In this document: positions 7,456-12,509 of the stretch, in pieces
Layout of the letters: the number at the start of each line of letters is the position of its first letter
Position numbering within the stretch: position 1 is the stretch's first letter
Source of the DNA: Clostridia bacterium
GTDB lineage: Bacteria; Bacillota; Clostridia; Oscillospirales; Acutalibacteraceae
DNA: 12,509 bases
Direction: 5' to 3'
Assembly: GCA_900769775.1 (NCBI GenBank)
Contig: CAAGHT010000036.1
Span: 1-12,509 of the forward strand
The notes under the pieces: model-generated
Seen by the model: the letters and a program-made list of their open reading frames with translations, nothing else
Told to the model about the DNA's origin: nothing
Databases searched by the model: none
Translations under genes and position numbers: made by a program

Positions 7456-7484
7456 GAATATTTCTCACCCCTTTTTCATACGAT
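7456..7484 (+). promoter_or_regulatory. Predicted sigma-E sporulation promoter of spoIIID
   Basis: GAATATT (7456-7462), a spacer of 14 bases, then CATACGAT (7477-7484). The known mother-cell sigma-E consensus is roughly (G/T)(A/C)ATATT, 13-15 bases, CATACA(A/C/T)T. The -35 matches fully and the -10 matches 7 of 8. It lies just upstream of the ribosome binding site of spoIIID, a gene known to be sigma-E-dependent in Bacillus subtilis. Transcription would start near 7490, giving a short leader. Confidence 0.82.
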
Positions 7485-7510
7485 TAAACAGTAAAACGGG
7501 AGTTGATCGA

Positions 7511-7762
7511 ATGAGAGAGCAGACAAGTGACCGCGCAGTTATTTTAGGAGAGTATATAATCGATACGGGTGCAACAGTCAGAGCGGCGGCAAAGGTATTT
7601 AAAATTTCAAAATCAACCGTACATAAGGATGTTACCGAGCGCTTGCGAAGAGAAAACCCCACCCTCTATAAGCAGGTAAACGAGGTTTTACAAAAAAATA
7701 AGCAGGACCGCCATATCCGCGGCGGTATGGCAACGAGGGAGAAATATAAAAAGCTGAAGTGA
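7511..7762 (+). CDS. spoIIID: Sporulation transcriptional regulator SpoIIID
   Basis: SpoIIID is a small DNA-binding protein that switches genes on and off in the mother cell between the sigma-E and sigma-K stages. The 83-residue product has a helix-turn-helix at about 22-41 (TVRAAAKVFKISKSTVHKDV). It is followed by TERLRRENPTLYKQVNEVL and the basic C-terminal region RHIRGGMATREKYKK that contributes to DNA binding. This matches the Bacillus protein closely over its length (93 residues there). The frame is open far upstream, but the ATG at 7511 is preferred. GGGAG lies 8 bases before it, the protein then begins as family members do, and a sigma-E promoter sits directly upstream. The gene is divergent from dnaA and converges on putP. 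Its presence implies a sporulating lineage. Confidence 0.95.
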   Translation: MREQTSDRAVILGEYIIDTGATVRAAAKVFKISKSTVHKDVTERLRRENPTLYKQVNEVLQKNKQDRHIRGGMATREKYKKLK

Positions 7763-7778
7763 CCTCACTTCAGCTTTT
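7749..7778 (+). terminator. spoIIID terminator hairpin overlapping the stop codon
   Basis: A perfect 14-bp inverted repeat, AAAAGCTGAAGTGA (7749-7762) and its complement (7765-7778), with only two bases between, so the real loop is about four bases. The last four codons and the TGA stop form the left arm. The right arm ends in TTTT, and AAAA on the left arm lets it work on the other strand as well. Confidence 0.8.
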
Positions 7779-7785
7779 AAAATTC

Positions 7786-7934
7786 AGAATGCAGAGTGTA
7801 GAATGCAGAATTTCGGTGTTCCCTTCGGGAACGAAATTAATTACGATACGAAAACAAAAAGATTTACCTCGTATCGTAATTAAACGTGGCGAAGCCACAC
7901 CATAATTTTGCACTTTGCGCTTTGCGTTTTGCGC
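7786..7934. repeat. Mosaic intergenic repeat: heptamer tandems flanking mini-hairpins
   Basis: The left edge has four tandem 7-mers, AGAATGC AGAGTGT AGAATGC AGAATTT (7786-7813). The right edge has four more, TTTGCAC TTTGCGC TTTGCGT TTTGCGC (7907-7934). Between them are three hairpins. GTTCCC-TTC-GGGAAC (7818-7832) is enclosed by AATTTCG/CGAAATT. A perfect 14-bp stem pairs 7837-7850 with 7870-7883 around a 19-base loop. GTGGC-GAA-GCCAC (7886-7898) completes the set. The layout looks like a small non-coding repeat element lying between two convergent terminators. The GAA/TTC loops resemble those in the array at 12275-12441. I see no gene here; frames crossing it are chance. Confidence 0.75.
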
Positions 7935-7937
7935 TAT

Positions 7938-7965
7938 AAAAAAGACCGCCGAAGCGGTCTTTTTT
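7938..7965 (-). terminator. Intrinsic terminator of the lysK-putP transcript
   Basis: AAAAAAGACCGC (7938-7949), loop CGAA (7950-7953), GCGGTCTTTTTT (7954-7965): a perfect 12-bp stem 9 bases beyond the putP stop, with A and T tracts on either side. It could stop transcription from both directions. Confidence 0.92.
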
Positions 7966-7974
7966 ATTTTAATA

Positions 7975-9543
7975 TTATTCTTCAACTGCGCCGGTTCTGA
8001 CCGCCTCAAAGTCTTCCTCAATTTCCTTTGAGGGAGCCTTTGTAAGGAGAGAAACGATAACAATAAGAATGCAGGAGAAGATGAATGCGGGGAGAAGCTC
8101 ATAAATTCCGAAAAGTCCGCCGAGAGGCTTGATAACAAGCTTCCAGAGGAATACCATACCTGCGCCTCCGACCATACCTGCAATAGCGCCGGCTCTGTTT
8201 ATTCTCTTCCAGAAAAGGGAGAATACCATAAGAGGTCCAAAGGTTGCGCCGAAGCCTGCCCAAGCGAAGGAAACGATACTGAAAATAACGCTGTCTTCAT
8301 CCAGAGCAAAGAGGACAGCTACAAGAGCGATAACAAGAAGAGTAATTCTTGTTACCCACATAACCTGCTTGTCGGAAGCATCCTTCTTAACAACGCCCTG
8401 GAAGATGTTCTTAGCAACAGCCGAAGCTGCGATAAGAAGATAGGAGTCAGACGAGCTGATGGTTGCGGCAAGTATACCTGCCATAACAAGACCTGCAACA
8501 AGAGGAGGCAGGAAGCTGGTTGAAAGAGTGATAAAGATATTCTCAGCGCTCGAAGCAGTAAGGTGTGCAGTGGGATAAAGCTGACGGCCGATAATACCAA
8601 TGAATACTGCAACGGCGAGGGAGATAGAAACCCAAATCATCGCAATTCTTCTCGACATTTTAAGCTCGCTTTCTTTACGGATAGCCATAAAGCGGAGGAG
8701 GACCTGAGGCATACCGAAGTAACCAAGACCCCAAGCCATCATAGAAGCAACCGAGAGGGCGCCGTAGGGAGCCTTAGCACCAAACTGAGGAGCACCGTTT
8801 ACAACCTGCTGAACACCCTCTGCATTTACAGCGGGAGTGGCAAGACCAAAGAACTCTAAGAAGCCGGGAATTTCTCTTGCATTATCGACAACTGCACCAA
8901 AGCCGCCTGCCTTGACAACGCCAATGCCAACAATGAGAGACAGGGCGCCAATCATAACGATAGCCTGCATAAAGTCAGAAGCAGATTCGGCAAGGAAGCC
9001 GCCGAGAATAGTATAAAGAAGAACGAATACCGCACCGATAATCATCATTGTTACATAATCTCCGCCAAAGAGGGTAGAGAAAAGCTTTCCGCAGGTAACG
9101 AAGCAGGAGGAAGCGTAAACAGTGAAGAAAATGAGGATAAAGAGGGCGGCGAGCATCATAATAACCTTGCTCTTTTCTCTGAAACGGTTAGAGAAGAAAT
9201 CGGGCAGGGTAATAGAGTTGTTAGCTCTGATGGAATAGCGGCGAAGTCTCTTTGAGGTGATGAGCCAGTTTAAATATGTACCGACGGCAAGACCGAAAGC
9301 AGTCCAAAAAGCGTCGGCAAGGCCGCACCAATAAGCAACACCGGGAAGACCCATAAGAAGCCATCCCGACATATCGGACGCTTCGGCACTCATGGCGGTT
9401 ACCCAAGGTCCGAGCGAACGGCCACCAAGGAAATAAGCCTCGGAGTTCTTGTTAGCTTTCTTAGCAAAAACAACGCCGATTACGATAACAACAGCCATAT
9501 AAACAACCATTGAAATCAGGGTTTGAATAGTTGCAGAAGTCAT
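7975..9543 (-). CDS. putP: Sodium/proline symporter PutP (SSS family)
   Basis: A 522-residue integral membrane protein of the sodium:solute symporter family, very similar in pattern to Escherichia coli PutP, which takes up proline with Na+. Conserved segments are YFLGGRSLGPWVTAMSAEASD followed by MSGWLLMGLPG (37-68). Asp57 corresponds to the Na+-binding Asp55 of the E. coli protein. TLPDFFSNRF (112-121), WGLGYFGMPQVLLRFMA (271-287) and ISSSDSYLL (362-370, with Ser363/Ser364 at the Na+-site Ser/Thr pair) are also present. About a dozen hydrophobic segments are visible, with an acidic cytoplasmic tail. A stretch near 235-260 is longer than in E. coli. The start has AAAGGAGAG just upstream, overlapping the lysK stop (14-bp gap), so putP is the second gene of a lysK operon. 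The proline assignment is family-based; related amino acids are possible. Confidence 0.92.
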   Translation of the reverse strand: MTSATIQTLISMVVYMAVVIVIGVVFAKKANKNSEAYFLGGRSLGPWVTAMSAEASDMSGWLLMGLPGVAYWCGLADAFWTAFGLAVGTYLNWLITSKRLRRYSIRANNSITLPDFFSNRFREKSKVIMMLAALFILIFFTVYASSCFVTCGKLFSTLFGGDYVTMMIIGAVFVLLYTILGGFLAESASDFMQAIVMIGALSLIVGIGVVKAGGFGAVVDNAREIPGFLEFFGLATPAVNAEGVQQVVNGAPQFGAKAPYGALSVASMMAWGLGYFGMPQVLLRFMAIRKESELKMSRRIAMIWVSISLAVAVFIGIIGRQLYPTAHLTASSAENIFITLSTSFLPPLVAGLVMAGILAATISSSDSYLLIAASAVAKNIFQGVVKKDASDKQVMWVTRITLLVIALVAVLFALDEDSVIFSIVSFAWAGFGATFGPLMVFSLFWKRINRAGAIAGMVGGAGMVFLWKLVIKPLGGLFGIYELLPAFIFSCILIVIVSLLTKAPSKEIEEDFEAVRTGAVEE

Positions 9544-9557
9544 AATTTCTCTCCTTT

Positions 9558-11552
9558 TTAGTGGATTGCAGTACCAACCGGTACAGAATCATCCACAAAA
9601 ATTATTTTACAGCCACATTCCTCGTGAGAGGCGGCAATAAGCATACCGTTAGATTCGACGCCGGCAAATTTTGCAGGCTTTAAGTTTGCAATAACAATAA
9701 TCTTGCGACCGACAAGCTCCTCGGGCTTATATTCCTTCTTAATAGAGGACATAATAACCCTGCCGCCAAGTCCGTCGTCAAGTGTTAACTTCAGGCAAGA
9801 GTGAGATTTCGGAACCTCTTCTGCCGCGAGCACCTTGCAAACACGCATATCAATCTTGTCGAACTCGTCAATGGTAATCTGCTCCTTAACGGGGTCTACT
9901 GAGGGAGCCTCTGCGGCCGCCTTTTCGGCAGCAGCCTTATCATCAATAGCCTTTTCTTCCTCGGTCTGGGGGTATGAGAAATCAAGAAGCTTTACATAGC
10001 TTTCTTTCTGGACCGCAAAGAGGAAGAGATAAAGACGGGGACCCTGCTCCTTGTCAATAAGAAGCTTATAAACATTCTTGAAGAACTTGCCCTGAATGCC
10101 CTTTAAGGCTTTCGGGTCAATGTCCTCGCCGTAAATGCGCTTCGGAATAGCATAAAGCTCTGAGTTCAGGTCATCAAGCGAATAACCGTCGGTAGAAAGA
10201 TAATCAAAAAGCATCTTAATTGCCTTTTTCTCATCCTCGTCGAGCTCACCCCAAACCTCAAAATTACGGGTAGCGCGGAGTCTGTTAACGCTTTCGGGAG
10301 AGCACTGCTCGAGCCAGAAGCGAGCGCGCTCCATACGCTCTGTAAAGTCAGTAAGCTTATAGGGAGTGCCAATCTTCTCGAATACAGTTTCGAGCATAGG
10401 CACATTGAAGTTTACGATAGAGCCGAGAGAAACGAGAAGCTGCATCGGCACAGTCTCGGCAGTTCTGCCCTCGATTAAAGCGCCCTCCATAATGGCGGCG
10501 GTGTGCTCGTCAGCGTTGCCGTCAACAAAAGCCTTCATCATACGGTCAAACTCAAAATACTGGCGGAGAATTTCATCATCGAAGCAGAAATTAAATGCCT
10601 TTGTAGGCTCGGTCTTTGAATAGAGCCAGAGGATAATTTCGGGGTCGTAAAGTTTTAAAAGGGTGTCGGGAGTGAGGTTAAGACCCGAAGAGCCGCTCAT
10701 TTTACCTGTTGTACCCTTGATACCGATAAACTCATAGCCCTGGAAAAGGGGAGCCTCATAGTCGAAAATTTCCTTTGCGATAATACGGCTTGTCTGGTAA
10801 GAGCCGGTGGGGGAAGCGTGGTCCTTTCCACCCGGTTCAAAGTCAACTCCCTCAACCATCCAGCGCATGGGCCAGTCAATCTTCCATGCGAGCTTGCAGT
10901 TGAAATCGTGCTTAAAGTCAAAGGTTCCGTGATGTCCGCAAGCACACTCATACTCGGCTGTGATGCAGTCATCCGAGAGCTTTAAGATTTTTGTTGTATC
11001 CTTTCCGCACTTTTCGCAGTAGATACCAACGGGATAATAATTCTTTCTCTCGTCCTCGGTAGCATCCTGAGTTCGGAAAGAGTCAAGAATATCGAAAATG
11101 CGCTCGCGGTTTTTGAGTGCGTGAATAACATATTCGCTGTATCTGCCGCTGCGGTATTCATGTGCCTGATAGCGGTAGTCCATATCAATGCCAAAACGCT
11201 TAATAGAAGCCTCAAACTCGTTCTGGAAATGCTTTGCATAAGATTCGCAGCAGCCAAACGGGTCGGGCGCGTCAACATAGGGGCGGCCGATATATTTCTC
11301 AAACCCGTCCTTTACAGCGGCAACATTTACAGGCACCTTACGAAGTCTGTCAAACTCATCCCAAGAGAAGAGAAGGCGAGCTTTTTTACCCTTTTTACGG
11401 AGCGCCTTTACAACAAAATAGCTTGTCGCAATATCGCGGAAGTTACCGATATGAATAGAGCCGGACGGACTGATTCCTGCGGCACAGACATACTCTGCCT
11501 TATTGGGGTTCCTTTCTATAATTTTCTCAGCAATTTCTTCTGACCAATGCAT
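9558..11552 (-). CDS. lysK: Class I lysyl-tRNA synthetase with C-terminal tRNA-binding domain
   Basis: This enzyme charges tRNA-Lys with lysine. It is of the class I (archaeal-type) fold, unrelated to the usual bacterial class II LysS. The 664-residue product has the HIGH-type motif PSGSIHIGN (29-37), a Cys cluster YCEKCG and YECACGHHG (178-208) resembling a zinc site, GGKDHASPTGSY (241-252) and the KMSKS-type motif GKMSGSSG (283-290). An Ala/Lys-rich linker leads to a C-terminal domain of about 106 residues (559-664), ITIDEFDKIDMRVCKV onward. It ends in PVGTAIH and resembles the tRNA-binding (Trbp111/MetRS C-terminal) domain. The start at 11552 is chosen over an upstream in-frame ATG because AGAGGTG lies just before it and the extension would cover the promoter. 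putP follows after 14 bp. Confidence 0.93.
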   Translation of the reverse strand: MHWSEEIAEKIIERNPNKAEYVCAAGISPSGSIHIGNFRDIATSYFVVKALRKKGKKARLLFSWDEFDRLRKVPVNVAAVKDGFEKYIGRPYVDAPDPFGCCESYAKHFQNEFEASIKRFGIDMDYRYQAHEYRSGRYSEYVIHALKNRERIFDILDSFRTQDATEDERKNYYPVGIYCEKCGKDTTKILKLSDDCITAEYECACGHHGTFDFKHDFNCKLAWKIDWPMRWMVEGVDFEPGGKDHASPTGSYQTSRIIAKEIFDYEAPLFQGYEFIGIKGTTGKMSGSSGLNLTPDTLLKLYDPEIILWLYSKTEPTKAFNFCFDDEILRQYFEFDRMMKAFVDGNADEHTAAIMEGALIEGRTAETVPMQLLVSLGSIVNFNVPMLETVFEKIGTPYKLTDFTERMERARFWLEQCSPESVNRLRATRNFEVWGELDEDEKKAIKMLFDYLSTDGYSLDDLNSELYAIPKRIYGEDIDPKALKGIQGKFFKNVYKLLIDKEQGPRLYLFLFAVQKESYVKLLDFSYPQTEEEKAIDDKAAAEKAAAEAPSVDPVKEQITIDEFDKIDMRVCKVLAAEEVPKSHSCLKLTLDDGLGGRVIMSSIKKEYKPEELVGRKIIVIANLKPAKFAGVESNGMLIAASHEECGCKIIFVDDSVPVGTAIH

Positions 11553-11616
11553 AATTACACCTCTGATTTGCTTGTTGCATTTATGGTTTATAAACATATT
11601 ATTCCATATTAGAGTT

Positions 11617-11645
11617 ATTATATAATAATAATACAATTTAGTCAA
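11617..11645 (-). promoter_or_regulatory. lysK-putP promoter (sigma-A type)
   Basis: On the minus strand, TTGACT (11640-11645), exactly 17 bases, then TATAAT (11617-11622). Transcription should start near 11610, giving a leader of about 58 bases. That is too short for a T-box, and no T-box motif is seen in it. Confidence 0.88.
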
Positions 11646-11678
11646 GTAAAATTAGGGAATAGGCACACCAAAGAAAAA

Positions 11679-11979
11679 CCGCCTCTGTTAGGGAGTTGCG
11701 ATTAGGGACGAAATCGGTTTTGGAACCAAATTTTGCCCTACCGCATTGCCTTCACCCTTATAATACACAAAGTATTATTGCGGGTATCAGACTTCGCGGA
11801 CAGAACAAAATTTTCGGTTACAAAACTGCTCGCACCTAAAAAAGATAAATTTTTAGTGGAATAAAAGGCAAAAAGCCGTGGTAACGCTGTCGCGTACCAC
11901 GGCTTTTTAACACATTAGGCCGCAAAAATTTGCTTTTTTAGGCGGTTTATCCCTAACCGCAAATCCCTTTAAGAGGCGG
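11679..11979. mobile_element. MITE-like element with ~30-bp terminal inverted repeats
   Basis: Bases 11679-11708 and 11950-11979 are inverted copies that match at 25 of 30 positions, both starting CCGCCTCT and ending TTAGGGA. Similarity continues inwards at nearly equal spacing (CAAATTTTGC on the left against CAAATTTTTGC on the right), so the arms may reach about 60 bases. Inside are a small hairpin ATAATAC/GTATTAT, another CTAAAAA/TTTTTAG, and a strong terminator (11870-11908). There is no coding capacity of note. It fills most of the 432-bp gene-free gap between lysK and the XRE gene. No clear target duplication is seen, so a folded RNA is an alternative. Confidence 0.6.
11870..11908 (-). 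terminator. Bidirectional terminator hairpin downstream of the XRE gene
   Basis: AAAAAGCCGTGGTA (11870-11883) and its exact complement (11895-11908) form a 14-bp stem around an 11-base loop that may partly pair (CGC/GCG). A and T tracts flank both sides. It is placed to end the XRE transcript before the lysK promoter. Confidence 0.88.
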
Positions 11980-11984
11980 AAGCT

Positions 11985-12227
11985 TTATTTAATTTCTTGT
12001 TCTAATTCTCTGAAATAATCTGTATCGAAAAATTCGGTGATTGTCAAATCGAGACCATCGCAGAGCTTTTTGACAGTAGAAATTCCGGGGTTATTACTCT
12101 GACCGTAAAAGATTGATTTAACTGTTGTGTAGGGCACACCTGAAAGGGTCGCTAACTGGCAAAAGTTTATGCCGCGCTCATAGCACAGTTCACCAAAACG
12201 CTTTTTAACAGCATCGGTAATATTCAT
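11985..12227 (-). CDS. Small XRE-family helix-turn-helix regulator
   Basis: An 80-residue single-domain protein of the Cro/C1 (XRE) family. Helices 2 and 3 of the motif are visible at about 22-42 (FCQLATLSGVPYTTVKSIFYG). They are followed by the family-typical NNPGISTVKKLCDGLDLTITEFF (45-67) and a short charged tail. It has no sensor or dimerisation domain beyond the HTH fold. The target genes are unknown, and it stands alone between a repeat element and a hairpin array. AAAGGAGTG lies about 6 bases before the ATG, and a promoter at consensus spacing is directly upstream. Its stop lies only 5 bases from the terminal repeat of the element at 11679-11979. Single-domain XRE proteins of this kind are common in Clostridia, both as housekeeping regulators and as parts of mobile DNA. 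Confidence 0.88.
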   Translation of the reverse strand: MNITDAVKKRFGELCYERGINFCQLATLSGVPYTTVKSIFYGQSNNPGISTVKKLCDGLDLTITEFFDTDYFRELEQEIK

Positions 12228-12248
12228 ACAATCACTCCTTTCAAGGGA

Positions 12249-12277
12249 ATTATACTACTTTTCCGTAAACAAATCAA
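12249..12277 (-). promoter_or_regulatory. Promoter of the XRE gene, -35 box inside the first array hairpin
   Basis: On the minus strand, TTGATT (12272-12277), 17 bases, then TATAAT (12249-12254). The start would be near 12242, leaving a leader of about 15 bases. Three bases of the -35 box belong to the first hairpin of the array (12275-12289), so structure or protein binding at the array could affect this promoter. Confidence 0.82.
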
Positions 12278-12441
12278 GGCGAAGCCTTGTATATCATCCG
12301 CAGTTTGTCTGCGGTATATCGTCAACACGAAGTGTTGTATATCATCAAGCCGCAGTTCATACAGCCTTCGGCTGATGATATGCGCCTACGGCGATGATAT
12401 ACACGCGTACCGCGTGATGATATGCCAAGCCTGCGGCTTGG
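12275..12441. repeat. Array of variable-stem mini-hairpins with conserved GNA loops and TATATCAT linkers
   Basis: Seven hairpins lie in 167 bp: CAAGGC-GAA-GCCTTG (12275), CCGCAG-TTTGT-CTGCGG (12298), CAACAC-GAA-GTGTTG (12323), CAGCC-TTC-GGCTG (12362), CGCC-TAC-GGCG (12383), CACGCG-TAC-CGCGTG (12402) and CCAAGCC-TGC-GGCTTGG (12425). A broken unit CAAGCC-GCA-G sits at 12347. Left units are followed by TATATCAT or TATATCGT (12290, 12315, 12338). Right units are preceded by ATGATATG or ATGATATA (12375, 12394, 12417), the reverse complement. Loops on the right read GAA, GTA, GTA and GCA on the minus strand, so loop and linker invert together. The second hairpin has an atypical five-base loop. No coding gene is present. 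The array lies between the XRE promoter and a tRNA terminator. Confidence 0.85.
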
Positions 12442-12444
12442 ATA

Positions 12445-12487
12445 AAAAAAGAAGTAACTTTTGGTAGACAAAAGTTACTTCTTTTTT
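12445..12487 (-). terminator. tRNA transcript terminator, perfect 19-bp stem
   Basis: Bases 12445-12463 are exactly complementary to 12469-12487, with a five-base loop. On the minus strand the hairpin begins at the last base of the tRNA CCA end and finishes in a run of T, so it terminates the tRNA transcript. The opposite A/T tracts make it bidirectional. Confidence 0.9.
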
Positions 12488-12509
12488 GGAGCAGGGTACG
12501 GGAATCGAA
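12487..12509 (-). tRNA. tRNA 3' end, probably tRNA-Gly (truncated by window edge)
   Basis: The minus strand reads T-loop TTCGATT (12503-12509), T-stem 3' strand CCCGT, acceptor 3' strand ACCCTGC, discriminator T and encoded CCA (12487-12489), all with canonical lengths of 7, 5 and 7. A U at position 73 is typical of bacterial tRNA-Gly and tRNA-Cys, and the acceptor end resembles Gly. The anticodon lies outside the window, so identity is tentative. Confidence 0.8.

Noticed and set aside
7247..7510. Long N-terminal extension of SpoIIID
   Set aside because: It overlaps the dnaA start antiparallel and the sigma-E promoter. The 83-residue form matches the family.
7770..8183. Minus-strand open frame of 137 codons overlapping the putP 3' end and the repeat island
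   Set aside because: Its tail is a translation of the heptamer repeats (LHSTLCILNFKS) and the rest lies in another frame of putP. There is no ribosome binding site or family similarity.
9558..9875. Separate metG-beta or tRNA-binding protein gene
   Set aside because: The frame is continuous with the synthetase through a linker and there is no internal start with a ribosome binding site.
11553..11645. 31-codon N-terminal extension of LysK
   Set aside because: It covers the -10 and -35 boxes, is rich in Tyr/Ile/Asn from A/T-rich DNA, and a good ribosome binding site precedes the later ATG.
11870..11908. T-box-like TGGTACGCG motif in the terminator upstream of lysK
   Set aside because: The T-box core needs AGGGTGG-ACCGCG, which is not matched. 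The lysK promoter lies after the hairpin, so it cannot be in the lysK leader. The base pairing fully explains it as a terminator.
12275..12441. CRISPR array
   Set aside because: Linkers are only 8 bp, the spacing units are palindromic, the orientation flips, and no cas gene is nearby.

Overview
The window is a chromosomal replication-origin locus from a low-to-mid-GC, endospore-lineage Firmicute. It most likely belongs to the Clostridia, in or near the Oscillospirales/Ruminococcaceae, judging from the gene order, the SpoIIID regulator, the style of GyrB and the strong AGGAG ribosome binding sites. The genus cannot be named from the sequence.

Left half (1-7284, all on the minus strand): the classic dnaA - dnaN - yaaA(S4) - recF - remB - gyrB - gyrA block, read right to left. 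gyrA runs off the left edge. The genes are packed, and yaaA and recF overlap by one base. The 223-bp dnaA-dnaN gap holds a recognisable origin: a near-consensus DnaA box, a GC cluster, six DnaA-trio triplets and an A/T-only unwinding stretch leading into dnaN, arranged as in the Bacillus subtilis unwinding module. The dnaA promoter, at consensus spacing, carries a DnaA-box-like site inside its spacer, beside 41 consecutive A/T bases.

Right half (7285-12509): rpmH-rnpA-yidC, the usual partner of dnaA, is absent. Instead spoIIID is divergent from dnaA and has a good sigma-E promoter. It converges on a lysK-putP operon encoding a class I lysyl-tRNA synthetase fused to a C-terminal tRNA-binding domain and a sodium/proline-type symporter. 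Beyond the lysK promoter lie a roughly 300-bp element with terminal inverted repeats, a small XRE-family regulator, and the 3' end of a tRNA (probably Gly) with its terminator.

The intergenic DNA on the right is unusually structured. The most interesting part is 12275-12441, an array of short perfect hairpins. Their stem sequences differ, but the trinucleotide loops mostly follow GNA, and an 8-bp linker TATATCAT is conserved. The orientation of both loop and linker flips together halfway through the array. A second repeat island (7786-7934) has the same GAA/TTC mini-hairpins between two sets of tandem heptamers. Such arrays could be a structured-DNA or RNA repeat family not covered by standard annotation.
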